A stretch of 64,000 nucleotides of DNA, from NCBI GenBank assembly GCA_949710005.1, contig OX453276.1:4507701-4571700 (forward strand), given 5' to 3'. The DNA comes from Ricordea florida. Taxonomy: Eukaryota > Cnidaria > Anthozoa > Corallimorpharia > Ricordeidae. This document shows positions 1 through 7,849 of the stretch, piece after piece. Position 1 is the first letter of the stretch. Each line of letters opens with the position of its first letter. The notes under the pieces were generated by a model. It saw nothing but the letters and a program-made list of their open reading frames with translations, was not told the DNA's origin and made no database searches. The translations under genes and the position numbers were made by a program.

Positions 1-44
1 TCCATTGTTAGAAGTCGTGCAGGACTGTCACTCCTTGCTATTTC

Positions 45-299
45 CTACTGCCTCGAAGATGACAAAGGAGTACTGTAGGGGGCAAACAGTTTGCGGAAAT
101 TTTGCACAATACCACTTGCTTCAACTTGGCCATGTGCTTGACGAATCTGTTCAGCTGCCGGTTGATCTGGTTCGCTATCACCCTCACTGAGAAGCGAGGT
201 AACTTCCCGTAGAAGTTTAATTGCTTTAGCACTTTTGTATTCGTTTGGATTTTCTTGGTTTCCGTCGTGATCGCCTCTTCCACGTTTGTTGTCCGCCAT
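45..299 (-). pseudogene. Possible gene or transposon-gene fragment, N-terminal 84 codons
   Basis: An open frame on the minus strand starts with ATG at 297-299 and runs 84 codons to a TAG at 45-47. The predicted peptide is hydrophilic, begins MADNKRGRGDHDGNQENPNE and contains a coherent charged and helical stretch, so it reads like real protein rather than noise. No domain is recognised. The frame after the stop is not continued by an obvious splice donor, and the window edge is only 44 bases away. It could be the first exon of a gene or a decayed repeat-encoded ORF. Function unknown. Confidence 0.35.
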
Positions 300-417
300 G
301 CTTGACAGAACAGTACACGAACACTGGTAATAATTAGAATAAATTATAGAGAGCGCGGGAAATGTTTCTCGCCCCGGGACTCCTCGTGAATTTCTTATCG
401 CGAGGCTACCAGTCTAC

Positions 418-585
418 TTGCCGAACATAATTCGAGAAGCCGCGTTCCGAACATAATTCGGAGGAGCCGAACAAAATTGGACTAAACTCAATTCTAAAAG
501 AGCCGAACATAATTAATAGCATTTTTTGTTGAAGTTAAAAGAGCCGAACATAATTCCATGCAATGCTGGAACATAATTCTGTAGT
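418..585. repeat. Cluster of CCGAACATAATT motifs
   Basis: The 12-mer CCGAACATAATT, often preceded by GAG, occurs at least four times here, with one variant (GGAACATAATT) and one CCGAACAAAATT. Spacing is irregular. The stretch has no ORF. It looks like a degenerate short repeat or the end of a repeat family. Confidence 0.6.
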
Positions 586-659
586 TCGGCCGAATGAAAT
601 ATCAAACACCATAACATAATTTGTTTTCTAAATTTGACCCTAATAACGCTCCATAGTTC

Positions 660-842
660 GCCACCCTCAAATAGTTATTCGCTTTTTTGTGAACAAACGC
701 CTATTTCTATAGCCGAAATTTTTTGGCAACAAAAGGAAAACATTATTAAAGGTGAGTGATCGATTGCTTGGCCGAAATACGTCTTCTTCTATGGGTTGCA
801 CGCGTATGCTGTGATAGATTGTTCGAATGTGAATCGCGGTCT
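660..842. repeat. Left arm of a diverged inverted repeat that flanks the Polinton
   Basis: This sequence matches 16998-17190 in reverse complement. Shared blocks include the runs around GAACAAACGCCTATTTC, GAGTGATCGATTGC and GATTGTTCGAATGTGAATCGC. It lies outside the Polinton terminal repeats and target duplication, so it belongs to an older host-side repeat. The rest of 843-1292 shows no convincing gene. Confidence 0.7.
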
Positions 843-1292
843 CCATTGTTGAGAGAAGCACACAAGAAACAGTCCTTTCTGGCGTTTACATGGGCAAAAA
901 AAGAAAAACAAAGAAATACATTGGAAGTATGGTTTGTCTCCTGTTTCTCTAGGTCAAAAGTGAAAAAGTATCATACTTTCCGTGCATAAAATTTAGTCGG
1001 GGAAATGGGATTTGGAGACAAGTGTTGCGTTGGAGGTGGCGACAACGACCGAAGGTATCCAGGGAAATGGCTTATTCACTCACATGTGGGGAAGTTATCA
1101 CTCCACAAACCCAAAAACGAGATGATAGAAGCGTGGTCTCGACAGGTTCAGAAGATTTTCGATCGAGGGCTCTTTTGAGACACGAGTAGCCATGCGACCT
1201 CGAGGGAAATTAAAACCCTAAAATAGAAGCAAAACCAAGAAGATTTTTAAGCTGCGTTAATCGTGATTTCAGGCCTGCAATCTACCGCTTCC

Positions 1293-1427
1293 CGGTATTT
1301 ATAGTCTCCGCCGCAGCCGTCACGCAACGTGGATCGTCACGCAACGCTTCTCCCTTACTAAGTTAGTAGGGGAGAAGCGTTGCGTGACGATCCTAATAAC
1401 GGCTGCGGAGGAGACTACGGTATTTAT
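1293..1427. mobile_element. Foldback MITE with 9-bp target duplication
   Basis: A near-perfect palindrome centred near 1360 runs from about 1302 to 1417. Its ends are TAGTCTCC and GGAGACTA, and both arms carry GTCACGCAACG. It is flanked by the direct repeat CGGTATTTA (1293-1301 and 1418-1426), the 9-bp duplication size typical of Mutator-like elements. Related palindromes lie at 17736-17826 and 18443-18577. The Polinton target site TATGAC overlaps the right duplication, so the Polinton landed beside an existing MITE. Confidence 0.75.
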
Positions 1428-1430
1428 GAC
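1425..1430. repeat. Polinton target-site duplication, left copy
   Basis: TATGAC abuts the left TIR and is repeated at 16913-16918. Six base pairs is the usual Polinton duplication length. Confidence 0.85.
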
Positions 1431-1913
1431 AGTAGTGAGAAAATGGGGGTTCTAGGACAAATTAAAAAAAATGTGAAATAAAAATTATTACTAAAGATTT
1501 CATTAAAATTTTACAAAAAGATACAAAAAATGGGAAAAATTTTATCAAGGATTTATTAAGGATTTTATCAATGAAATTTATAGGTTAATAAATCGATACG
1601 GAAATTTTATCAAGGATTTATCAAGGATTTATCAAGGATTTATCAAGGATTTTATCAGAGAATTTATCAAGGATTTTATCAGAGAATTTATAGGGAAATA
1701 AAAAAAATAAAATTGTATTCAATTGCGATTTAAAAACAAAAATAATAAAAGAATAAATGGAAGAGTTACAAAAGAAAAAAGTTGTAGAATTGCAGCAAAT
1801 TGCTAAAGACCATGGTGTTGAAAAAATTTCTAGATTGCGTAAACCTGAACTCATTGAAGTGTTGAGTAATATTCCAGAAGTTATGGAAGAGATGCGAAAT
1901 CTTCAGAAACAAA
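1431..1913 (+). repeat. Polinton left terminal inverted repeat
   Basis: This arm matches 16419-16913 in reverse complement almost base for base. The arms differ by one copy of an 11-bp tandem unit (ATCAAGGATTT type; four copies here, five on the right) and about one further base. The arm includes promoter sequence and the first 52 codons of the gene at 1757, so both outermost genes share the same start region. Confidence 0.95.
1729..1737 (+). promoter_or_regulatory. TTTAAAAAC box, gene at 1757
   Basis: TTTAAAAAC lies 19 nt before the ATG and is followed by an A-rich tract almost identical to that before the gene at 2370. The right TIR gives polB the same box at about 16595-16603 on the minus strand. 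Confidence 0.6.
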
Positions 1914-2284
1914 CTCCCACACCCACTTCAGAATCTAAAACTATTAAGTATCATTATTATTGTATTCATAAAAGGCAGAAATCAAGATGTAAAGAGTGTG
2001 GAGGAACACAAATATGTGAACATAATAGAAATAAAGCTTATTGTAAAGAGTGTGGAGGATCACAAATATGTGAACATAAAAAACAAAGGACGCATTGTAA
2101 AGAGTGTGGAGGATCACAAATATGTGAACATAAAAAACAGAAGGCACGTTGTAAAGAATGTAAAGGTAAAGGAATATGTATTCATGGAAAAGAAAGAAAT
2201 TTTTGTAAGTTATGTGGAGGATCTCAAATATGTGAACATAATAGGCAGAAAGCATTTTGTAAAGAATGTTACGAAAAACATTAA
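1757..2284 (+). CDS. SAP-like domain protein with Cys/His zinc-binding repeats (Polinton left-end gene)
   Basis: This 175-residue protein has two parts. Residues 1-52, identical to the start of the PolB ORF because both lie in the TIRs, look like a SAP-type DNA-binding helix pair (KKKVVELQQIAKDHG, then SRLRKPELIEVLSN). Residues 66-173 are six tandem units of the form C-x-H followed by C-x2-C (for example ICEHKKQKARCKEC), which should bind zinc. Similar Cys/His repeat proteins are known from large DNA viruses and algae. A role in binding element DNA or the TIR is inferred, not shown. A hairpin follows the stop codon at once. The start ATG is supported by the TTTAAAAAC box 19 nt upstream. Confidence 0.8.
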   Translation: MEELQKKKVVELQQIAKDHGVEKISRLRKPELIEVLSNIPEVMEEMRNLQKQTPTPTSESKTIKYHYYCIHKRQKSRCKECGGTQICEHNRNKAYCKECGGSQICEHKKQRTHCKECGGSQICEHKKQKARCKECKGKGICIHGKERNFCKLCGGSQICEHNRQKAFCKECYEKH

Positions 2285-2314
2285 GTTATATAACACCTAC
2301 CCGCGTTACATAAC
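2285..2314 (+). terminator. Hairpin after the gene at 1757
   Basis: GTTATATAAC, 10 nt, then GTTACATAAC. The arms pair at nine of ten positions with a 10-nt loop. The same two arms with the same spacing recur at 3109-3138. A role in 3'-end formation is inferred from position. Confidence 0.5.
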
Positions 2315-2343
2315 AATAAATATAAAATTGAATTAAATTGTAA

Positions 2344-2352
2344 TTTAAAAAC
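2344..2352 (+). promoter_or_regulatory. TTTAAAAAC box, gene at 2370
   Basis: TTTAAAAAC lies 17 nt before the ATG. The surrounding bases closely match those before the gene at 1757, suggesting co-regulation. Confidence 0.55.
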
Positions 2353-2369
2353 AAAAATAATAAAATAAA

Positions 2370-3098
2370 ATGGAAAGACTAGTAAAAGATATAATTAGCA
2401 ATATTTCTAAAGAAGAAAAAAAAGAAGAAATTATTAAGTTTTCATATCTTAATGAAAAAAGACTAGGTTTTTGCGATTTTATAGAGGATATAAAAGAAGA
2501 TTTATTAAAAAATATATCAAAAAATCGAGAGTTTATTGATTATTATGTTGAAGATAAAAGTAATGATTTTTATTTTCTTGCTAAATATGGAAATAATGAA
2601 TATATTGAATTTGCAATATTCCTAGGTAATTATTATGATGATGATTATGATATTATTTATTATGGTGGTCATGTTATTGTTTTTCAAACCGGTATAAATT
2701 TTGATATTGATGGTATGTGTGTTGATAATTTTGTAAAATCAGCATTAAATTGTGCTAGTACAAGGTTAAAAGATTGTGTTGGAGGTGATTATGGTCCGTA
2801 TTATAATCATTTTGATCAATATTATGATGATATTTTTGAATATGATGGCGAGGGTGATTGTTGGCATTCACATTCAAATAAGAAATGTGATATTAACATG
2901 TTTGATGAAAAGTTTTTTGTTAAAAAAATAGAGGTTGAAATATTTTTAAATGCGGATAAGATAATACATAAAAATGAATTCTACAAAGACTTACATAATG
3001 ATTTAATGGTTGTCGCGTGGCATCCAGATAGATATATTGATTGGTGTCTTGATTTTGAAGAGTCAAGAGATTTGAAAAAAAGATGGAGTATCGATTAG
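2370..3098 (+). CDS. Unknown acidic Polinton protein, 242 aa
   Basis: This protein is Asp/Tyr/Glu-rich and has no membrane segment. A central region (about residues 125-170) contains several Cys and His residues (CVDNFVK, NCASTRLKDCVGGDYG, CWHSHSNKKC) that could bind metal. Near the C terminus is a short conserved-looking motif, AWHPDRYIDWCLDFEE, a style of motif seen in uncharacterised proteins of large DNA viruses. I do not recognise an enzyme family. It lies next to the SAP/zinc gene with the same promoter box and the same downstream hairpin, so the two are probably expressed together. It ends 48 bases before a convergent gene. Confidence 0.75.
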   Translation: MERLVKDIISNISKEEKKEEIIKFSYLNEKRLGFCDFIEDIKEDLLKNISKNREFIDYYVEDKSNDFYFLAKYGNNEYIEFAIFLGNYYDDDYDIIYYGGHVIVFQTGINFDIDGMCVDNFVKSALNCASTRLKDCVGGDYGPYYNHFDQYYDDIFEYDGEGDCWHSHSNKKCDINMFDEKFFVKKIEVEIFLNADKIIHKNEFYKDLHNDLMVVAWHPDRYIDWCLDFEESRDLKKRWSID

Positions 3099-3108
3099 AA
3101 ATAATTAT

Positions 3109-3138
3109 GTTATATAACTCAAGAAAGTGTTACATAAC
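3109..3138. terminator. Second copy of the GTTATATAAC hairpin, between convergent genes
   Basis: GTTATATAAC, 10 nt, GTTACATAAC, identical in arms and spacing to 2285-2314 but with a different loop. It sits in the 48-base gap between the plus gene ending at 3098 and the minus gene ending at 3147, so it could serve both strands. Confidence 0.55.
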
Positions 3139-3146
3139 AAAAAAAA

Positions 3147-3782
3147 TTATCTAAATCTTAAACTAAAAGTTATGGGAGAACCCTTCATATCAAGTTTTTT
3201 CCATTCATTGTCTAAGATGCTTAAATCAAAGTGATTTATGACGCTCTCATATTTTCGAACTGGAATTGTTGGATATTCTTTTGAGGGTATGTTAGCAAGA
3301 AGGTGTGATGGTGAGAGTTTCACAAGTTCTCCATATTTAGTGTTATTCATATATGATGACTTATTATCAACTATACTACACATAAGTCTTAGTGGTTCCT
3401 TAATCTGTATATTTATGGGGTATAATACAGCCGGATTTATGACTTCAGGCACCCCTAAACCAACCGCCAACCCTCTCGTAAATTTAATGTTGAAGTTCTT
3501 ATTTGAATATAGATAGTCAACAGTATCAGTCTCAATTATTGTTATCTTTGCCTTATCAGTATCATTAAGAAAGATCGATTGAATATCACGCAATGAATAT
3601 GTACCAGGTTGAATTATTATGAAGCCTCGATTCTTATCATTGAATAATATCTGTTGATCCTTGAAATTAATCAATCTTTTGGTTTGTATATTACAATCCA
3701 GGAGCTGCATCTCCCTAAGATTTTTCAGTGGAGGATCTAAATAAATCCTAGTTTCAGACTCATACATGGTAATACTCAACAT
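3147..3782 (-). CDS. Putative minor capsid (penton) protein
   Basis: The 211-residue protein has the beta-rich pattern of the single jelly-roll penton proteins of Polintons: an N-terminal strand region, a PGTYSLRDIQSIF segment (about residues 59-71), a GLAVGLGVPE turn (about 104-113), and a C-terminal block near LDNEWKKLDMKGSPITFSLR that resembles the family's closing strands. In virus-like elements this protein fills the vertices of the capsid built by the major capsid protein. Length fits the family. The ATG is chosen because a TTTAAAGAT box lies 23 nt upstream. The assignment rests on pattern recognition and needs a profile or structure comparison. Confidence 0.55.
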   Translation of the reverse strand: MLSITMYESETRIYLDPPLKNLREMQLLDCNIQTKRLINFKDQQILFNDKNRGFIIIQPGTYSLRDIQSIFLNDTDKAKITIIETDTVDYLYSNKNFNIKFTRGLAVGLGVPEVINPAVLYPINIQIKEPLRLMCSIVDNKSSYMNNTKYGELVKLSPSHLLANIPSKEYPTIPVRKYESVINHFDLSILDNEWKKLDMKGSPITFSLRFR

Positions 3783-4125
3783 TTTGTTTTGATTACATCA
3801 TATTCATCTTTAAATCGAGCTTTGCTCCCCTTTGGGGTTCCAGCTTCGCTGGTCGGGACCGGCTACGCCGTAATTTCTATAATCAAAACATTAACAAAAA
3901 TTTGCATTGACGTAATCAAAACATTAACAAAAATTTGCATTGACGTAATCACATTCCTGAGCGACGTTAGAAACCAACCTTTTTAAAGTAAACATAAAAT
4001 CTACTTTTCGATTTCAAATCCGCTTTACATTTTGCTTGTTGCTATGTCGTAAAAGTATGCAATCTATTGTTCTACACGTGGACACTAATTTACAAACAAT
4101 GATAATCACGTGAAATAGTCATGAA
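3783..4125. other. Non-coding Polinton spacer with GC hairpins and a 33-bp tandem duplication
   Basis: No gene is visible. The stretch carries the TTTAAAGAT box of the neighbouring gene (3806-3814, minus), a run of three GC-rich mini-palindromes at 3827-3870 (CCCC-TTT-GGGG, CCAGC-TTC-GCTGG and a CGGC/GCCG pair), and a perfect 33-bp duplication at 3881-3913 and 3914-3946. Confidence 0.75.
3806..3814 (-). promoter_or_regulatory. TTTAAAGAT box, penton-like gene
   Basis: Minus-strand TTTAAAGAT, 23 nt before the ATG at 3780-3782. Confidence 0.65.
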
Positions 4126-4635
4126 CTACCGAAATAGATACCACGCTAATACACTAGAGACAATTATAAATGCTAATATATTATCTTCATGTTGTGTGGT
4201 CACGTCCGACATTTCATTCAGAGTTGAGGGTTTTGGTTTCCCTCCGGGGTTTTCCTTTGGTTTCGTTTCATTCTGATACTTCCCTTCGGTCAGTAAAGGT
4301 TTTGGATTTGTCTCAGCTATATCAGCGAAGCTGGCCCCACCTGAAAGGTGGATATGAGGTAACTTTACCTTTGAAGATCCTAAGTTATGACTTATTCCAA
4401 CCTGTTTTTCTTCAGTGTTTAGGGAATTATTCACTCCAAAATTCATATCATTACTCGCTTTCATAAGTTTGTTGTTATATCCAACCACACTTTCTGTATT
4501 TATAATCATATTACTTGGCATCAACCAAACACCGGGGGCAATAGCTAAATCAAGTCGTAATTTCGTTTCCTGTACAGATAATTGATAATTTTTAATAGAA
4601 TTAGAAATATCATCTTCTAAAACACTACTTTCAAA
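4126..4635 (-). pseudogene. C-terminal, membrane-anchored part of the stop-interrupted gene
   Basis: This stretch is open in the same frame as the upstream ORF and is separated from it only by a TAA at 4636-4638. No ATG lies near its beginning; the first is at 4519-4521. The 169 codons encode a Ser/Pro/Asn-rich region and end in a clear transmembrane helix (NILAFIIVSSVLAWYLFR) at the extreme C terminus, so the product would be tail-anchored. It carries no TTTAAA box of its own. It is therefore most simply the end of the 4636-5784 gene, reached by stop readthrough or cut off by a nonsense mutation. Confidence 0.6.
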
Positions 4636-5784
4636 TTAGGATAAGAATTCTTGTTGTGTTTCGATTGCTCCACCGCCATTACCATAAATTGAGTTTCTAG
4701 TATTGGCTTGCGATCCTAATATGCAGTAAACAAAAGCTTCAGCAGATCGATTTAATCTACCAAGTCCAGCTTTAGTGAGTCCATGCCCGCTTGTTGGGAT
4801 AAACCAAGCATATTTGAAATCGCTAAATACATCATTTCGTATGAATGAGATTAAATTTCCATTTTCTTTCTTACCACCATCATCAGAAAATTTATTAAGT
4901 GAATCAGGCCATTTATTGGATTCTTTATCATAATTTCTTATAATATATTCATTTTGATAACCGCCACCTTTTCCATGATATCCTGCACCATAATCAACGA
5001 ATATATCACCCAATCCTATGTTTCTACCGCCTTTCCATCTAAAGTCAGCCAAAGGCTGGGACCCGCTCCGCGGAAAGTCAGAATTATTACTAATTCCAAA
5101 TTCATTACACAATCGATTATATGCAACTTTATTATATGGATTATTATTTATCACAAAAGGTTGTTCATCTGGTAAAGGCAGTTTCAATTCATACAATATT
5201 CGCCTTATTGTGAAATATATATGAAACTTTATAAAACTACTAATTACTTTAGGATAATTTAGACTCTCGAAAGGACTTATACCACAACCAGATGTTGCAC
5301 ACCAAACTGCAAAGTTAAGTTGTTGAGGCCAATAATTCATATCTGGTTTATTCAACCATTTTCTACTTTGTTTTCCAGATTTGAATGTTACAACTTGAGA
5401 TGTAAATATGTTTCTCATCTTTGCTGTGAATTTCTTAGTATTTGAAACATATATATCTAGAAAGGTTAGCATTTTTGTTACATCAGTTGTAAAGTCATCA
5501 AAGTTAATAGCTGGTATAGGATAAGATTGATTTGTTATGGTTAAACTCTTTGGGAAAGATGTAGAACTCGCTTCAGAATAATCCAACCCTAAATCTTTCC
5601 ATAAAAGTTTTTTCAAACTTGGTGATAGATTATCTGTCCAGGTTTTTCCAGTAGGATCATCATTAGACATGACAGTCATATCATTAACTTTCCACTTAAT
5701 ATATCCTCCATACGAATCATTCAAAAATGTAAATTTATCAAGGTTAGACTTTGGATACCTATTTTTGAAATCTTTTAGTGTCAT
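4636..5784 (-). CDS. Conserved Polinton protein of unknown function, stop-interrupted
   Basis: The ORF can be extended upstream only through non-ATG codons. The ATG at 5782-5784 is preferred because a TTTAAAAAC box lies 27 nt before it. The 382-residue product is soluble-looking, with a distinctive FAVWCATSGCGIS block followed by an aromatic helix (FIKFHIYFTIRRILYEL) and a Gly-rich region (GGRNIGLGDIF...GKGGGYQNEY). I believe this is one of the accessory structural or unknown proteins common in cnidarian Polintons, but I cannot assign a role. Translation ends at TAA 4636-4638, after which the same frame stays open to 4126 and encodes a membrane anchor. Confidence 0.75.
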   Translation of the reverse strand: MTLKDFKNRYPKSNLDKFTFLNDSYGGYIKWKVNDMTVMSNDDPTGKTWTDNLSPSLKKLLWKDLGLDYSEASSTSFPKSLTITNQSYPIPAINFDDFTTDVTKMLTFLDIYVSNTKKFTAKMRNIFTSQVVTFKSGKQSRKWLNKPDMNYWPQQLNFAVWCATSGCGISPFESLNYPKVISSFIKFHIYFTIRRILYELKLPLPDEQPFVINNNPYNKVAYNRLCNEFGISNNSDFPRSGSQPLADFRWKGGRNIGLGDIFVDYGAGYHGKGGGYQNEYIIRNYDKESNKWPDSLNKFSDDGGKKENGNLISFIRNDVFSDFKYAWFIPTSGHGLTKAGLGRLNRSAEAFVYCILGSQANTRNSIYGNGGGAIETQQEFLS

Positions 5785-5811
5785 CTTATTATTTAGATCT
5801 ATAATTGGGGT

Positions 5812-5820
5812 GTTTTTAAA
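5812..5820 (-). promoter_or_regulatory. TTTAAAAAC box, gene starting at 5784
   Basis: Minus-strand TTTAAAAAC, 27 nt before the ATG. It decides the start codon of this gene. Confidence 0.55.
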
Positions 5821-5896
5821 TGGGGAAATCAACTCAGTTCTTTTCTAATACCAGCAAAACAATTACATCCTACATCAGTTCTCTCATATGAAATTT

Positions 5897-6511
5897 TTAA
5901 TGTGCGGGAGTGGTTAGCTCTTTTAATAGATCTGCACGAACTTCTCTCCTTATCTGCGACATGTTTAAGTTTTTTTCTGTATCTCTCCTAAATTTTTGAC
6001 GGATTTCTAGTTTTAGTTTTTGAAACTTTTCTAACTCTGCTAAAATTATGGAAAATTCTTGATCAGATATAACATTATCTTTCAAAGCCTTTGAAACCAA
6101 GTCGTTAATAGTGTTTAATTTTGATTTTGCTATGGAAGCAGTCTGTTCATGTTTGCTAACTTTATTTGAAAGTCTTTTTGAGGCTGCACCGAATCCAACA
6201 GATACCCCACCACAAATTCCACCGACAACACCCAAGGGAACACCAATAATAGCTCCAAAACCAGTAAGAGAAGTTCCAAGTCCACTTGCAGATAGAATAA
6301 CTGAAATCACACCACTACAAACACTGATTTTTGTAAATATTCCTCTTGCTCTATTGTATTTTTTCCTTACATCTTCATAATGTTTAATTTCTTTCTCAAG
6401 ATTTTGTAATACTTCACTTGATTTTTGCAGTCTGAAATTAACCGACTGAAATGAGGAACTCGGGTCTGAATTAACAGGCACATTAGGATAAATTCTATTG
6501 TAGTCATCCAT
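5897..6511 (-). CDS. Polinton membrane protein with glycine-rich helical hairpin, 204 aa
   Basis: Residues about 28-55 form a charged coiled-coil-like helix. Residues about 58-110 form two long Gly/Ser/Ala-rich hydrophobic segments (KISVCSGVISVILSASGLG, then FGAIIGVPLGVVGGICGGVS) that should insert as a membrane hairpin. The C-terminal half is again helical and basic. Arrangement and position among the structural genes suggest a virion or assembly membrane protein. No enzyme motif is present. A TTTAAAGAT box lies 25 nt before the ATG. I recognise the pattern as recurrent in coral Polintons, without a known function. Confidence 0.75.
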   Translation of the reverse strand: MDDYNRIYPNVPVNSDPSSSFQSVNFRLQKSSEVLQNLEKEIKHYEDVRKKYNRARGIFTKISVCSGVISVILSASGLGTSLTGFGAIIGVPLGVVGGICGGVSVGFGAASKRLSNKVSKHEQTASIAKSKLNTINDLVSKALKDNVISDQEFSIILAELEKFQKLKLEIRQKFRRDTEKNLNMSQIRREVRADLLKELTTPAH

Positions 6512-6536
6512 ATTGTATTTTACTGATCAACATGAT

Positions 6537-6545
6537 ATCTTTAAA
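6537..6545 (-). promoter_or_regulatory. TTTAAAGAT box, gene at 6511
   Basis: Minus-strand TTTAAAGAT, 25 nt before the ATG. Confidence 0.65.
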
Positions 6546-6584
6546 TCGATACGAATAGGTTTGTTACTTTCCCTTCTTTTTAAA

Positions 6585-7799
6585 TTATCGCTTCGCGGTC
6601 TTTACCCTTTCCACAAAATATAGAACCACAGCCATTATCAACAGCCAAGCGTTCTTACCTAAAAATCCAATAACCTCACCAGCTGTTTTGAATAGAAAGC
6701 TAACTATTGCTCCAACCATCCCCGGTAATATTTCACCTAGTTTCTTACCAATAGTTTTCAACCCATTACCAACACCTTTACCCAATTTGGTTAGACCTTT
6801 AGAAAGATTAGAAACTATAACACCAATAACTACACCTACGGCACTTACAACTGCAAATACTGTAAAACCATACTTTTTGAAGATGTACTTTACCCTCTCT
6901 CGTAATGGTATATTTTTAAGTATTTCTTCTTTTTTACTCTCCAGATCAGCTATTTGTTCTTGGTTGTAAATAATACTTTTTCTTGTTAGTTCTCTGAATT
7001 TATCAACTTCGGCTTTTAATCTTTCATTACTACGTTCTAACATTGTTAAATTGGATAGTCCATTCTTATTTTTTTCAAGTTCATCTTTGTATCGATTTAA
7101 TTCACTTTTAAGTTTACCAATCTCTGTTTTTGCGTCAGTCTTCTGTTTAACAGCTGCATCTAAATAGCTTTCACTTTCAGCGATTCTGGTTTGTTGTTTT
7201 TCAATTATAGCTCTCAACTCTTTTCTATCAATTGTAACATATTGTTCTATCTCCTTTTCACCTGTATCTACAACTGCTTTTAACCCCACTAAAGCATTTT
7301 CTAAATCCTTATTTTTTTCATTAGCTTCATTTAATTGCGATGCAACATCATTATATTTTTCCAGCATGGTTTCATAATCAGCTCCTAGAGCTTTTCTCAT
7401 TGTTTGCGGTAACTTTTCAACCATCATAACCCCATCTTTATCAATCAATATATGAGGTGCGGCATTATCCCTATTACTAAATTTTGCTATTATACTACCA
7501 TCTTCACCAATTATTACATTAAATGGAGAATCAATAGGATTGTAATTAGGGAAAAACCGTTTGATAAATTGCCCTGCTTCTCTTCTTCTATCATATTTCT
7601 CACTAGGTAATTTAGGTATAGCACCCTCCTTCTCATAATTCCTACCACCAAATGAAGTTTCTTCCTCATCATCGGGGTTAATTAGACTAGTGGTTGATGA
7701 TATTGGATCCATTTCCATATTTTCTCTATCAACATCATCGTCTAGATCAGTTGGTTCAAAGTCTGGTATTTCTTTAGGTATATCTCCTCCTTCTGCCAT
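6585..7799 (-). CDS. Polinton coiled-coil membrane protein, 404 aa
   Basis: The N-terminal 60 residues are acidic. Residues about 80-130 form a small compact region (FNVIIGEDGSIIAKFSNRD). Residues about 135-295 are a long charged coiled coil. The C-terminal 110 residues contain three hydrophobic segments (GFTVFAVVSAVGVVIGVIV, PGMVGAIVSFLFKTAGEVI, WLLIMAVVLYFVE), so the protein is membrane-anchored with the coiled coil on one side. Its length and topology suggest a structural or entry-related virion component, but no homology proves this. It is the longest of the tightly packed late-type genes and has a TTTAAAGAT box 23 nt before the ATG. Confidence 0.75.
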   Translation of the reverse strand: MAEGGDIPKEIPDFEPTDLDDDVDRENMEMDPISSTTSLINPDDEEETSFGGRNYEKEGAIPKLPSEKYDRRREAGQFIKRFFPNYNPIDSPFNVIIGEDGSIIAKFSNRDNAAPHILIDKDGVMMVEKLPQTMRKALGADYETMLEKYNDVASQLNEANEKNKDLENALVGLKAVVDTGEKEIEQYVTIDRKELRAIIEKQQTRIAESESYLDAAVKQKTDAKTEIGKLKSELNRYKDELEKNKNGLSNLTMLERSNERLKAEVDKFRELTRKSIIYNQEQIADLESKKEEILKNIPLRERVKYIFKKYGFTVFAVVSAVGVVIGVIVSNLSKGLTKLGKGVGNGLKTIGKKLGEILPGMVGAIVSFLFKTAGEVIGFLGKNAWLLIMAVVLYFVERVKTAKR

Positions 7800-7822
7800 G
7801 ATTTTTTACTCATCAGTAAGAA

Positions 7823-7831
7823 ATCTTTAAA
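7823..7831 (-). promoter_or_regulatory. TTTAAAGAT box, gene at 7799
   Basis: Minus-strand TTTAAAGAT, 23 nt before the ATG. The bases between box and ATG nearly match those of the gene at 8484. Confidence 0.65.
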
Positions 7832-7849
7832 CTAATCACATACAATTAC

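Noticed and set aside
1944-2255. Minus-strand 103-codon frame opposite the zinc-repeat gene
   Set aside because: It mirrors the tandem repeats of the plus-strand gene, has no promoter box, and its peptide is a low-complexity Tyr/His/Ile repeat.
4522-4524. Separate small gene starting at 4521-4524
   Set aside because: No box upstream, the first codon called is TTG, and the same frame is open back to the stop of the preceding gene.
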